A stretch of DNA of 64,000 nt from REEB76 sp049698775 (GTDB lineage Bacteria > Pseudomonadota > Gammaproteobacteria > Natronospirales > REEB76): positions 1 through 64,000 of the forward strand of contig JBAVYM010000058.1 of NCBI GenBank assembly GCA_049698775.1. Direction: 5' to 3'. Position 1 is the first letter of the stretch. Each line of letters begins with the position of its first letter. Shown one piece after another: positions 9,910-19,605 of the stretch. A program made the translations under genes and the position numbers. The notes beneath the pieces are model-generated. The model was given only the letters and a program-made list of their open reading frames with translations, had not been told where the DNA came from and searched no databases.

Positions 9910-12900
9910 GTGACGGATTTCGAGAAACTTCTCGACGATGTAGTGCAAGGCAGGAGTTCGCTAGCCCCATTGCGTACGTGGCTTGCGGAACAACTGCTGC
10001 AACCGGATTGCGATCTGGCGGCTTTTCATGCTGCCATTGAGCATGCGCAGCAGGCGGGACTATCGCAGCCACTGGCCAAGGCATTGCGCAAACAGATTGA
10101 GGCGGCACATGCTCCAACACCGCCGGCGGTGGAAAGCCCTGAACCAACCCGCACCATCACCTCGGTCACCAAGACCAAAACTATAACGCAGCCGGAAGCG
10201 CCGCTGTCCTCACCGGCAAGTATGCCATCGGAACGTACCAAGACCGATACCGACCAGACCTTGACGGCTCCGGTAACCGGCCACAACACTTCCAGCGACT
10301 CGCGTACCGGCAATTACTCCGCCGCGGCCAAAACCGATACCGACCGCACCGTGATGCTTACTACGGATACCAACCGCGAGGATAAGACGGTCACCGGAAA
10401 GTCGGATCGTGCGTCACGCGCTCGTGATGAATATGACCCATTTGCGTCGGATGTGACATCTTCCATCACCTCCAGCGAACCCACCAGTGTTGGCGGAGAG
10501 GCCAGCGCAGGCAAAAAGCCTGTGCATGTGCATAGCAAGGTAAACCCGGGCACCGTCCTCAAGGAACGGTTTGAACTGGTGAACGTGCTCGGTGAAGGCG
10601 GCATGGGCAAAGTGTTCCGCGCCCGCGACTTGCTCAAAGTGGAAGCCAAGGACAAAAACCCCTTCATGGCCGTGAAAACACTTTCCGGCGACTTCCGGCA
10701 GCACCCGGAAGCCTTCATGGCCTTGCAACGCGAGGCCAGCAAAGCACAGCGGCTTGCGCATCCCAACATCGCCACGGTATTCGATTTTGACCGCGATGGC
10801 ACCACGATTTATCTGACTATGGAGTTGATGGAGGGCGAGGAGCTTTCCTCGTTCATCAAACGGCTGCCAGCCGGCGGGCTGCCCGTGTCGGAAGCCATGA
10901 AATACATCAAGCCGCTTTGTGACGGCCTGAGTTACGCACATTCCAAAGGCCTTGTGCATTCCGACTTCAAGCCGGGCAATGCATTCATCACCACCGACGG
11001 GACGGTCAAACTCCTGGATTTCGGTATTGCTCGTGCTTCCAAGACGCGACGTGATGCCACCGGCATCATAACCATATTCGATCCCAGCGAGCTCGGCGCG
11101 CTGACGCCGGCTTATGCGTCGCTTGAAATGTTTGAAGGCGAGGATCCTGATCCGCGTGACGATATCTACGCACTCGCCTGTGTTGCTTATGAACTGCTGA
11201 CCGGGAAACATCCGTTCAACAAGCTATCCGCGCCCAAGGTGCTGGAAAAAGGCTTGCGTCCTGCCCCGATTGCGAAACTCAGCAAACGGCAGAACCGGGC
11301 ACTGCTGCACGCCTTGGCAATCAACCGGGAAGACCGCACACCGACAGTTGAAAAATTCTGGGACGAGCTGCGCCCGCGCAAGAACCGGATATTGCAATAT
11401 GGCCCGATCGTGGTGATTTTGGTGATCTTGTTCATCGCTCTGGGGTACAAGCCGGTTGAAGGCTATTTCCATAACCGGCGCAACAATGACATTGTTGCCC
11501 GCATCCAGTCCGGCAACGCGGATATTCCCTCGGCGCTCCGGCTGATCAGCGGCTACGATCTGGAATCGCAGCGCTACATTCTTGAGAACAGCAAAGACAA
11601 GATCATCAAGTATTTCGAGGCTCAAGCCGAGGCCTTCGTGGATCAGGCACACGGACAATACAATTATCCGGCGGCCTTTGATGAAATCTCGAGAGCGTCG
11701 AAATATTATTCAGATTCAGCCGAACTGCTGCAGGAAAACTCCAGTCTGCAAAGCCGCCAAGCCAACCTGCTGCTGGAACTCACCAAGGAATTCAACACCC
11801 TGCTGGCGGCGGACCAGATCCTGCCCGGAAACGGGAAAAACATCACCGACGTCATCAGAATACTCAGGGTCGCGGACCCCACCAACAGCCTGCTGCAGGA
11901 TGAACGGCTGACCAACGAGTACGCGCAATTGGTGCGCAAAAGCGCCAAATCCAAGGACTACGCGGCCGCAAATCGCATCCTGACGGTCGGCTTGGATTAT
12001 GCGCCGGATGATGCGGACCTGCTCAATCTTCAAGATCAGGTACAGCGCTCCCTGAAGCAGGAACGCGACGGAGCGCGCATTGCCGAGCTGGACAAACACC
12101 TGCAATCGGCTACGCCAGAACTGCATCTGTTGACCGATTTCGATGCTGTCAGAGCCGACATGCTTGAACTCACGCGGCTCAACCCCGGTGATCCGGTGCT
12201 CGTGCGATTGAACGCTCAACTAAAAAACGCCGTACAGACTGCTCTGCAATCGGAGGCCACTGCAAAAAACTGGAGAGCCGCGGAAGGTACGCTGTTTACT
12301 TACGCACCTCTGCTTGACATCGAGTATTTGCTTTCGCAACGTGCATCGTTGTCGCAGTCTGAAACCCGGGCACATTATGTGCCGGCGGATATACAGTCGC
12401 GCTGGCAACGGCTCCAACAGCATCGCACCGCGATTGCGAGTCTGCTCGCCAAACCCAAGTACGACAGCGACTGGGACAGCCAGCTCATGAATGCCAGCCT
12501 GGAAACCGCGGCGCTGCTGCAACCAAAGAACCTGGGCTGGTTCAAACAACTGCGTGAGAAGATTGCCGCCAGCTACATCGGCCTGACGCAGCAGATGACC
12601 GGACAAAACCGCTTCGATGCGGCCGCCATTCTGCTGGCGACGGGCAAGCAATATGCACCGCAACTGCGGGACTTCGCGCTGGTGGATCAAAACCTGGCGG
12701 CGGCGCAACAGAAGTTTGCACAGATACAGGCTGAACGTCTGCGCTTGGCGCAGGTCACGGCTCTCGAAAACCAGTTCCAGATCCAGTTGAATGCGGGTCA
12801 GATCAACGATGCCAGAAAAACGTATTCAACCCTGCAAAACCAGATCCCCATGAGCGACAAGTTCTTCACCGCTTATGCGCCGCAGGCTTACGCAAATGCC

Positions 12901-14250
12901 TATCTCAACCTGGCCAAAGCGCGGGCGGTCACCGGCGACTACCTCGGGGCCATCGCGCTGGTGAAGGGCGGATTGCAATATGCACCGCTCGACAGCCTGA
13001 GAGCGGCATTGCAGGACTACAGCGCCGAGTCCGAGCGCAATGACCTGATGACGATGGTGAACGATTTGCAACCGGCCGGGATGGCGGCGCTGAAAGCCAG
13101 ACTCGCCAAGGTTCAACAACTGCTTCCGGCAGAACAGGTGCAGACCAGCAATGACCTGTTCAGAAAACTCGCCCAGCACATCGAGGAGCTGAAGGCCACT
13201 GACCTCGGACTTGCGAATCAACTGCTGAGCGCGGCGAAATCCGCATTCCCACAAAGCCTGATTCTCCAGAACATGAGCCTGCCGCCCGCCCCGCAGTTAT
13301 CGAGTTTTGCGAAGCTGGGACGTACGGCGCTGGCGCAAAATGATCTCTCCAAGGCGCAGGATTATTTCAACCAGGGTCAGCAGGCGACACCGGATAACCA
13401 GGATCTGGCGCAATTCGGCACGCAACTCCAGGCCGCTCAGACCAGTGCCAATAGTTATTTCGCGGCCTATCAAGAATACATGCGCGCCGGCCAGACGCAG
13501 CAAGCCAAACTTTATCTGGTTGAGGCCATGCGCCTGTGGACCGACAATCCGGCTTTCCAGGCCGAGTATCAGAGCAATTTTGCGGTCAGCCCGGTGCAGA
13601 TACGCAGTCCCAGCGGTGGTCCGCCGTGCACCGCGGATCTCGCCGGTTACGGACAGCAGGGACGCGCCGAATGTTACGACCTGCTCGGCAATGGGCTGCG
13701 GGGTCCCACGCTGGTGGTGGTACCCGCCGGCGGCGGATTCAAGCAGCCGTTTGCCATCGGCAAATACGCGGTATCGGTCGGACAAATCAACGCCTATTGC
13801 GCTGCGACCGGAGCGTGCAACCCGCTGCCCGGCGATAGCAGTCTGCCCGCGACCAATCTTTCCTTCAATCAGGTCAAAGCCTATGTCGCCTGGCTGTCCG
13901 CCAAGAGCAGCGAGCATTATTTCATCCCGTCCTACGCACAATACCGTTATGCCGCCAGCGTGGGCGGCACCGATGCAAACCGGGACTTCAATTGCCAGGT
14001 GACCCTGGCCGGGCAACTCATCAAGGGCATGTCCATGGTGAACATCGAGACCGGGCGCGCTAATAGCTGGGGTCTGGTCAATTATGTCGGCAATGTCCAG
14101 GAATGGGTGCTGGGTTCGGACGGTCTGGAGGCAGTGGGCGGCAGTTACCGGGACCCCTTGTCATTGTGCAGCGTTGATCTGACGCGGGACAGTAACGGCG
14201 CAGCGGATGCACTGACCGGATTCCGTGTCGGACGGAACCTTGATAGATGA
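9910..14250 (+). CDS. Membrane Ser/Thr protein kinase with C-terminal FGE-sulfatase-like domain
   Basis: About 1,446 residues. GTG 9910 is preferred because GGAGA lies 6 nt upstream; a TTG at 9853 would overlap the phosphatase gene. Residues 1-220 are a low-complexity Thr/Ser/Asp linker. The Hanks-type kinase domain spans about 222-475, with glycine loop GEGGMGKV (228-235), AVK lysine, catalytic HSDFKPGN (H350, D352, so HRD is changed to HSD) and DFG at 370-372. One transmembrane helix lies at about 498-517. A long helical, TPR-like region follows, which should be periplasmic. The last 180 residues or so resemble the formylglycine-generating/sulfatase-modifying-factor fold (VVPAGGGF, FAIGKYAVS, NYVGNVQEWV, GGSYRDP, GFRVGR), which in such fusions often acts as a binding module. 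Substrates are unknown. Confidence 0.88.
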   Translation: MTDFEKLLDDVVQGRSSLAPLRTWLAEQLLQPDCDLAAFHAAIEHAQQAGLSQPLAKALRKQIEAAHAPTPPAVESPEPTRTITSVTKTKTITQPEAPLSSPASMPSERTKTDTDQTLTAPVTGHNTSSDSRTGNYSAAAKTDTDRTVMLTTDTNREDKTVTGKSDRASRARDEYDPFASDVTSSITSSEPTSVGGEASAGKKPVHVHSKVNPGTVLKERFELVNVLGEGGMGKVFRARDLLKVEAKDKNPFMAVKTLSGDFRQHPEAFMALQREASKAQRLAHPNIATVFDFDRDGTTIYLTMELMEGEELSSFIKRLPAGGLPVSEAMKYIKPLCDGLSYAHSKGLVHSDFKPGNAFITTDGTVKLLDFGIARASKTRRDATGIITIFDPSELGALTPAYASLEMFEGEDPDPRDDIYALACVAYELLTGKHPFNKLSAPKVLEKGLRPAPIAKLSKRQNRALLHALAINREDRTPTVEKFWDELRPRKNRILQYGPIVVILVILFIALGYKPVEGYFHNRRNNDIVARIQSGNADIPSALRLISGYDLESQRYILENSKDKIIKYFEAQAEAFVDQAHGQYNYPAAFDEISRASKYYSDSAELLQENSSLQSRQANLLLELTKEFNTLLAADQILPGNGKNITDVIRILRVADPTNSLLQDERLTNEYAQLVRKSAKSKDYAAANRILTVGLDYAPDDADLLNLQDQVQRSLKQERDGARIAELDKHLQSATPELHLLTDFDAVRADMLELTRLNPGDPVLVRLNAQLKNAVQTALQSEATAKNWRAAEGTLFTYAPLLDIEYLLSQRASLSQSETRAHYVPADIQSRWQRLQQHRTAIASLLAKPKYDSDWDSQLMNASLETAALLQPKNLGWFKQLREKIAASYIGLTQQMTGQNRFDAAAILLATGKQYAPQLRDFALVDQNLAAAQQKFAQIQAERLRLAQVTALENQFQIQLNAGQINDARKTYSTLQNQIPMSDKFFTAYAPQAYANAYLNLAKARAVTGDYLGAIALVKGGLQYAPLDSLRAALQDYSAESERNDLMTMVNDLQPAGMAALKARLAKVQQLLPAEQVQTSNDLFRKLAQHIEELKATDLGLANQLLSAAKSAFPQSLILQNMSLPPAPQLSSFAKLGRTALAQNDLSKAQDYFNQGQQATPDNQDLAQFGTQLQAAQTSANSYFAAYQEYMRAGQTQQAKLYLVEAMRLWTDNPAFQAEYQSNFAVSPVQIRSPSGGPPCTADLAGYGQQGRAECYDLLGNGLRGPTLVVVPAGGGFKQPFAIGKYAVSVGQINAYCAATGACNPLPGDSSLPATNLSFNQVKAYVAWLSAKSSEHYFIPSYAQYRYAASVGGTDANRDFNCQVTLAGQLIKGMSMVNIETGRANSWGLVNYVGNVQEWVLGSDGLEAVGGSYRDPLSLCSVDLTRDSNGAADALTGFRVGRNLDR

Positions 14251-14813
14251 AGTCATCCATTGTCCGGGAGCTGGCGCGCCGTTATGCCGCGGGCGAATTG
14301 AGCTTTGAAGAATACCGTGCGCAACGTCGGGATCTGATAAATGCGGTCACCAGCGGCGAACAACTGCTTGAACACGGACAAGTCCGCGCGCGCCGCAGCA
14401 GAAAAAGATCGCGCTTGTGGTGGCTGGTACTTATCCCGTTGGCAGTGATTATAGCGGGCGGTATCGCCGCATCTCTTTGGGTCACGCATCGTCACAGTTC
14501 GGGTACACACGTCGCGCACGTCGTCACCCCACAGGAAACCGGGGCGAGCCTGGTGCGCAGCTTCATCGAAACCGACGATTGGAGTGACGCCAGCGTCAAC
14601 CGGTTTCTGCAGCGCTGGAAGGCGCTGCCGGCACGCGAACAAAACGTGGCGCATGACAGCTATCTGTTTCCACGCTTGTTGTCGCAACTGCGGGAACAGA
14701 TCGTGTCGCAGCGGGCCATGCTGGAGCTTGCGCCAGACCCGCACGCCGCCGCGGCGCATCTCAGCCGCTTGGAGCAGATGGCCGTGATGCTGGGCGTGGG
14801 TCAGGAACAATGA
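14247..14813 (+). CDS. Small single-pass membrane protein of the kinase/phosphatase operon
   Basis: A 188-residue protein whose ATG overlaps the kinase stop codon (ATGA), so it is probably translationally coupled. Residues 1-35 (ARRYAAGELSFEEYRAQRRDL) resemble a short SHOCT-like oligomerisation motif. A basic stretch RARRSRKRSR precedes one transmembrane helix (about residues 57-77). The remainder is probably periplasmic and helical. No enzyme motif is visible. Position and topology suggest an accessory subunit or target of the neighbouring kinase, but this is inference. Confidence 0.75.
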   Translation: MKSSIVRELARRYAAGELSFEEYRAQRRDLINAVTSGEQLLEHGQVRARRSRKRSRLWWLVLIPLAVIIAGGIAASLWVTHRHSSGTHVAHVVTPQETGASLVRSFIETDDWSDASVNRFLQRWKALPAREQNVAHDSYLFPRLLSQLREQIVSQRAMLELAPDPHAAAAHLSRLEQMAVMLGVGQEQ

Positions 14814-14817
14814 TGCT

Positions 14818-14845
14818 CGCCTGGATTACATGAGCAATCCAGGCG
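14818..14845. terminator. Hairpin between convergent genes, likely bidirectional terminator
   Basis: A perfect 10-bp inverted repeat, CGCCTGGATT and AATCCAGGCG, with an 8-nt loop. It lies exactly in the 33-bp gap between two convergent genes. There is no long T-run on either side, so its strength is uncertain. Confidence 0.55.
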
Positions 14846-14846
14846 C

Positions 14847-15680
14847 TCAAGGCTCTGCCACCAGATAGGCAATCCAGGCAGGATCTGCCGCACCCCGTTC
14901 CACGGGCGCAAACACTTCGTTGCCCTCACCGGTTTTCTCATCGGTGCCTTCCAGATAAACCGTGACGCGCGTGAAACCCGCTTCGGTCAGCAGCTCGCGC
15001 AGCTCCGGCACGGTCCACAGCCGCCAGTGATAACTGAAAGCGCGTCGGAGGCGGGAACCGTCGGGAAAAACAAAATGGATGTGGCAGGTGGTATGCCCTG
15101 AGATCGGCTCGTATTCCGCCTGCTCCCATATATAAGTGAAGCGGCCGAAGTCCTGGCGCTCGCGCATTTCCCGGAACGCGTCATAACCGCCGTAGGCATC
15201 CAGCATGAAGAGGCCGTCCGCCGCCAGACTCCGGCGCACGCCGCGGAAATATTCCCGCAACGTGGCGCGTTCCTTGAAAGTCCAGTAACTGAAATTGAAG
15301 GCCAGCACCAGATCCACTGCCGGCGTCCGCACGCTGCGCACGTCGGCCTCAAGCAGGCTCAAGCGCCGCACGGCCGAAGGCGCAAGTTTAGGCAGGGTAT
15401 GTTCGCGTGCCCAGGCCAGTACTTCGGAATCGAGATCCACCCCCACAGCTTCATGACGGCGGTCGCGGCGCACCCATTCGCAGGCCGCGAGTGCTGTGCC
15501 GCAAAAATCCTCGCGCAGTTTCAGCGCTGAGCGCCCGCGCCGCTCACGGAACACCCGTTCCACGAATTCCATTTCCCACAGCACGTCCTGCACGGATTTC
15601 TGATACAGGGCGTGGCGGTCGGCACGTTCGGCGAGCGTGAGCGGACGCTTGCGAATTTTGCGATCGGTACGAAGACGCAT
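14847..15680 (-). CDS. Class I SAM-dependent methyltransferase
   Basis: A 277-residue protein from ATG 15680; a longer reading from 15839 would run into the dusA gene and adds unconserved residues. The SAM fold is visible: motif I area LREDFCGTALAACEW, acidic VGVDLDSEVL, and motif IV region VDLVLAFNFSYWTF, followed by FMLDAYGGYDA. The substrate cannot be told from the sequence. It is the last gene of a minus-strand run typA, pdxH, dusA, with 65 bp before it, and may be co-transcribed. Confidence 0.8.
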   Translation of the reverse strand: MRLRTDRKIRKRPLTLAERADRHALYQKSVQDVLWEMEFVERVFRERRGRSALKLREDFCGTALAACEWVRRDRRHEAVGVDLDSEVLAWAREHTLPKLAPSAVRRLSLLEADVRSVRTPAVDLVLAFNFSYWTFKERATLREYFRGVRRSLAADGLFMLDAYGGYDAFREMRERQDFGRFTYIWEQAEYEPISGHTTCHIHFVFPDGSRLRRAFSYHWRLWTVPELRELLTEAGFTRVTVYLEGTDEKTGEGNEVFAPVERGAADPAWIAYLVAEP

Positions 15681-15745
15681 AGGTTGGTTATTTGAGTTGT
15701 GGATGCAATCGGCATGGGACAGAACGGCCGCGCATTGTACCGAAA

Positions 15746-16753
15746 TCAGGCCGCGACACACCCCATTCGTAGCGCGTCCCGCAAGACCTCGATCCCGGCC
15801 GCCGGGCGGCTTGCCTGTTCGCTTAGATAGCGCCGCCATCGGCGCGCGCCGGGGCAGCCCTGGAAAAGCCCCAGCAGATGGCGCGTCATACGCTGCAGGG
15901 GCACGCCTTCCTGTAATTGGGTCTCTATATACGACATCAAGGCTTCCAGTAATTGTTCGCGTGTCAGCGTGGTGGCGCGTGCGTCAAAACAACGCCGATC
16001 CACCATGGCAAACAAGTATGGATTCGCCACGGCCTCACGGCCGATCATCACGCCGTCGAACTCCACCAAGTGGTTTTGCATGGCGGTGAGCGTCTTGATA
16101 CCGCCGTTCACGACGACGGCGAGCGCGGGGAAATCATGTTTCAATCGTTCCGCCACGTCGTAGCGCAAGGGTGGAATTTCCCTGTTCTCCTTCGGGCTCA
16201 AGCCCGTGAGCCAGGCTTTGCGCGCATGGATAATGAACACGCGGCAGCCGGCGGCGGCGACCGTTTGTACAAAATGGGTCAAGTGCTCATAACTGTCGTG
16301 TTGGTCCACACCGATACGGGTCTTGACCGTGACCGGCACATCGGACGCTGCGCGCATGGCCGACACGCACTCCGCGACCAGTTGCGGCTTGGTCATGAGG
16401 CAGGCGCCGAAGCGCCCGGATTGCACACGATCGCTCGGACAACCCACATTGAGATTCACCTCGTCGTAGCCGTAATCCGCCGCGATGCGTGTGCACTGCG
16501 CGAGTGTCCTTGGATCACTGCCGCCCAACTGCAAGGCCAACGGATGCTCGGCCGGATCGAATTCGAGAAAGCGCCGCGGTTCGCCATGCAGAATCGCGCC
16601 GGTTGTGAGCATTTCCGTGTACAGCCGGGTGTGACGGCTCATGCGACGGATGAAATAGCGGAAATGCCGGTCGGTGTAATCCATCATCGGCGCGACACAG
16701 ACCCGGTGCGCGGCGGTTCCGGTGAGGATCGGTTTTGCGACAGCTAATTGCAT
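15746..16753 (-). CDS. dusA: tRNA-dihydrouridine(20/20a) synthase DusA
   Basis: An FMN-dependent enzyme that reduces uridine 20/20a in the tRNA D-loop using NADPH. 335 residues from ATG 16753; the upstream TTG at 16804 was rejected because it overlaps pdxH. Diagnostic motifs are VAPMMDYTDRHFRYF at the N-terminus, NVGCPSDRVQSGRFGACLM with the catalytic Cys, KTRIGVD, IIHARKAWLTGLSPKENR, and VNGGI...FDGVMIGREA for phosphate binding. The GACLM and WLTGLSPKENR forms are typical of the DusA subgroup. The pdxH stop is 13 bp upstream, suggesting an operon. Confidence 0.95.
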   Translation of the reverse strand: MQLAVAKPILTGTAAHRVCVAPMMDYTDRHFRYFIRRMSRHTRLYTEMLTTGAILHGEPRRFLEFDPAEHPLALQLGGSDPRTLAQCTRIAADYGYDEVNLNVGCPSDRVQSGRFGACLMTKPQLVAECVSAMRAASDVPVTVKTRIGVDQHDSYEHLTHFVQTVAAAGCRVFIIHARKAWLTGLSPKENREIPPLRYDVAERLKHDFPALAVVVNGGIKTLTAMQNHLVEFDGVMIGREAVANPYLFAMVDRRCFDARATTLTREQLLEALMSYIETQLQEGVPLQRMTRHLLGLFQGCPGARRWRRYLSEQASRPAAGIEVLRDALRMGCVAA

Positions 16754-16766
16754 CTTGGAGCCAAAA

Positions 16767-17357
16767 TCAGGGATAAACCAGCGTATGTCGCCACACACCG
16801 TCAACGAGAAAATATCGCTCGCGTTCGTGCAAGCGGCCGGGACGGGATGACCAGAACTCGATCATGTCCGGGACCAAACGCAAGCCGGACCAGTGCGGTG
16901 GCCTCGGCACACTTTGATCCGCGAAGCGCTGCTTGAATTCCGCGTAACGCCGCTCCAGTTCTGCGCGTTCCGCCAGGATGTCCGATTGCTGGGAAGCCCA
17001 GGCGCCGATCTGGCTCTCGCGCTGACGCGTAGCCCAGTAGGCATCCGCCTCGGTGTCGCTCACCGGTTCTACCCGCCCCTCGACCAACACCTGCTGCATC
17101 AGCGGTTGCCAGAAAAAACCCAGTGCCGCATGCGGATTGGCGTGCAACTGTTGGCCCTTGCGGCTGTGCAAATTAGTGTAAAAGACAAAGCCGCGCCGAT
17201 CAATGGTTTTCAGCAATACGGTGCGCACTGAAGGCCGTCCATCGGAGTTGGACGTGGCAAGAGTCATGGCCGCGGGTTCAGGGATATCCAGTATCTGCGC
17301 CCGCGCAAACAGTGCCTGAAAACGCTGTACGGCCTGGAGATAAAGGTCGGCGCTCAT
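16767..17357 (-). CDS. pdxH: Pyridoxamine/pyridoxine 5'-phosphate oxidase
   Basis: An FMN enzyme making pyridoxal 5'-phosphate from PNP or PMP. It is 196 residues, somewhat shorter at the N-terminus than the 218-residue E. coli protein. Visible family features are AMTLATSNSDGRPSVRTVLLK, GFVFYTNLHSRKGQQL, AALGFFWQPLMQQV, the substrate-binding segment YWATRQRESQIGAWASQQS, and the C-terminal WSGLRLVPDMIEFW...RLHERERY. The gene lies between typA and dusA on the same strand, with short gaps on both sides. Confidence 0.95.
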   Translation of the reverse strand: MSADLYLQAVQRFQALFARAQILDIPEPAAMTLATSNSDGRPSVRTVLLKTIDRRGFVFYTNLHSRKGQQLHANPHAALGFFWQPLMQQVLVEGRVEPVSDTEADAYWATRQRESQIGAWASQQSDILAERAELERRYAEFKQRFADQSVPRPPHWSGLRLVPDMIEFWSSRPGRLHERERYFLVDGVWRHTLVYP

Positions 17358-17399
17358 GGAATCAACGCGCAGGTTGCAAGCAGCATCCAGTTCAGCGGC

Positions 17400-19223
17400 T
17401 CAGGCGGCAGCCACGCCGCGCGCGGCTTTCCTGCGCTCGTGCTCCTTCAGGTAGCGCTTGCGCAAACGAATGCTATGCGGTGTGATTTCCACCAGCTCAT
17501 CATCCTCGATGAACTCCATGGCTTGCTCGAGCGTGAACTTGAGCGCCGGCGTCAACAGGATATTCTCATCGCGGCCGGCGGCGCGAATGTTGGTGAGCTG
17601 CTTGGTCTTGAGCGGATTCACGGTGAGATCGTTGTCACGTGCGTGGATGCCGACGACCTGACCTTCGTACACCGGCTCGCCCGGAGCGATGAACAGACGA
17701 CCGCGCTCCTGCAGATTGAACAAGCCATAGGCCACGGCCTGGCCGGTGCCGTTCGAGATCATGGCGCCATTGGCACGCTGGCTCACGCCGCTGTCTTTCG
17801 CGGGCCCATAGTGATCGAACACGTGGTGCAGCAGACCGGTGCCGGAGGTGAGCGTGCGGAACTCGGTCTGGAAGCCGATGAGGCCGCGCGCCGGAATCAA
17901 ATAATCCAGCCGCACGCGGCCGCGGCCGTCGGAACGCATATCAGCGAGATCGCCACCGCGGCTACCCAAGGCCTGCATGATGCCGCCCTGATGGCGCTCT
18001 TCCACATCCACGGTCAGCATCTCGAAGGGTTCATGACGCTCACCGTTGACCTCGTGATAAATCACCTGCGGACGCGCTACGGCGATCTCGTAACCTTCGC
18101 GGCGCATGGTTTCCAGCAAAATGGACAAATGCAGTTCACCGCGACCGGAGACCTTGAATTTTTCCGTGTCTTCCGTGTCCTCCACGCGCAGCGCCACGTT
18201 GTGCAGCACTTCGCGGTAGAGGCGCTCGCGCACCTGGCGGCTGGTGAGAAATTTGCCGTCCTGGCCCGCGAACGGCGAACTGTTGGTTTCGAAGGTCATG
18301 CTGATGGTGGGCTCGTCCACCGTGAGCGACGGCAGCGCCTCCACATGCTCCGGATCGCAGAGCGTATCGGAGATGCGTGGCGCGGAAATTCCGGTGAAGG
18401 CCACAATGTCGCCGGCCTGCGCTTCCGGAACTTCCACGCGGTTCAGACCCAGGAAGCCGAATACCTGCAAGACCCGTTCGCGGCGCACGCGGCCTTCGTG
18501 GTCAATCACGGCCACGGCGCTGTTGCGCGTGATGCGGCCGCGCGCGATGCGGCCGATGCCGATAGCACCCACGTAGCTGGAGTAATCCAGCGAGCTCACC
18601 TGCAACTGGAACGGACCGTTCAAATCCACCGGCGGCGGCGGCGTGAATTTCACGATGGTCTCGAACAGCGCCGTCATGTCCTTGCCCGGTTGGGCCAAAT
18701 CCAGGCTGGCATGGCCTTGCAGCGCCGAAGCGTACACCACCGGGAAATCCAGTTGCTGGTCCGAAGCGCCGAGCTTGTCGAATAAATCGAAGGTCTGATC
18801 CAGCACCCAATGCGGACGCGCGCCGTCGCGGTCAATCTTGTTGATGACCACGATGGGTTTCAAACTATGGGCGAACGCCTTCTGGGTCACGAAGCGCGTC
18901 TGTGGCATCGGGCCGTCCACCGCGTCCACCAAGAGCAGCACGGAATCCACCATGGACAGTACCCGCTCCACCTCGCCGCCGAAATCGGCGTGGCCTGGGG
19001 TATCCACGATGTTGATACGGTAATCGCCCCAGCGGATGGCGGTGTTCTTGGCCAGGATGGTGATGCCCCGTTCCCGCTCCAGCTCATTGGAATCCATGAC
19101 CCGGTCCGGCACCGCCGCACGGACATCCAGGGTGCCGGACTGGCGCAGCAATTGGTCCACCAGGGTGGTTTTGCCATGGTCCACGTGGGCGATGATGGCG
19201 ATATTGCGGAGTTTTTCGATCAC
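17400..19223 (-). CDS. typA: TypA/BipA ribosome-associated GTPase
   Basis: A 607-residue translational GTPase of the EF-G-like family involved in 50S assembly and stress or cold adaptation. The start is GTG 19223, giving the conserved N-terminus (M)IEKLRNIAIIAHVDHGKTT; an ATG at 19256 is an 11-residue-longer alternative. Motifs are G1 AHVDHGKT (12-19), switch I RERGITILAKNTA, G3 DTPGHADFGGEVER, G4 NKIDRDGA, and the BipA C-terminal region (RGLIGFQTEF, GTGLLHHVFDHY, ERGRLFIAPGEPVYEGQVVG). The length matches the family. It probably heads the minus-strand run to pdxH, dusA and the methyltransferase. Confidence 0.96.
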   Translation of the reverse strand: MIEKLRNIAIIAHVDHGKTTLVDQLLRQSGTLDVRAAVPDRVMDSNELERERGITILAKNTAIRWGDYRINIVDTPGHADFGGEVERVLSMVDSVLLLVDAVDGPMPQTRFVTQKAFAHSLKPIVVINKIDRDGARPHWVLDQTFDLFDKLGASDQQLDFPVVYASALQGHASLDLAQPGKDMTALFETIVKFTPPPPVDLNGPFQLQVSSLDYSSYVGAIGIGRIARGRITRNSAVAVIDHEGRVRRERVLQVFGFLGLNRVEVPEAQAGDIVAFTGISAPRISDTLCDPEHVEALPSLTVDEPTISMTFETNSSPFAGQDGKFLTSRQVRERLYREVLHNVALRVEDTEDTEKFKVSGRGELHLSILLETMRREGYEIAVARPQVIYHEVNGERHEPFEMLTVDVEERHQGGIMQALGSRGGDLADMRSDGRGRVRLDYLIPARGLIGFQTEFRTLTSGTGLLHHVFDHYGPAKDSGVSQRANGAMISNGTGQAVAYGLFNLQERGRLFIAPGEPVYEGQVVGIHARDNDLTVNPLKTKQLTNIRAAGRDENILLTPALKFTLEQAMEFIEDDELVEITPHSIRLRKRYLKEHERRKAARGVAAA

Positions 19224-19605
19224 GGCAGGGGGAATCCGGCGGAAAAGGCCGGGCATTATACGGCAAATGACCTTGCCATCCGTGACCGGGAACGTGCCGG
19301 ATTGCCACGATTTGCGGCCCTTGCGGGGTTGGACAGGCTCGCGCAACAAGCGTAAGCTCTCGCCCCCGTTCGGGACCTGTCACAAGCCTGCAGACGTTGA
19401 TTGGGGTATTCACCCGGCTCGCCGCATCAAGTGATCAAGTAACGAACAATAAGGCGGTTGCCGCATCTGGACGGCCCCCTTTCCTCTCGTACAAGAGCGG
19501 AACGGGGATGCCAGCAGACGGCCAAACTGTCAGGTTATATCACGGCAGTGGGCTTCAACTCCTGTTGACGTGGTTTTTATAGTTACAGCAGAGTGAATCA
19601 AGAGC

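Noticed and set aside
9147..14813. Type VI secretion regulatory locus (PppA/PpkA)
   Set aside because: The phosphatase/kinase pair is similar in outline, but no T6SS structural gene is present in the window.
15681..15839. Extended N-terminus of the methyltransferase gene
   Set aside because: It would overlap dusA coding sequence and adds unconserved residues; ATG 15680 fits the fold.
17439..18785. 448-aa plus-strand open frame
   Set aside because: Antisense of typA, His/Arg-rich and without family features.
19397..19582. Short plus-strand ORF before the RRM gene
   Set aside because: No RBS, no similarity, and likely 5' UTR or promoter region.
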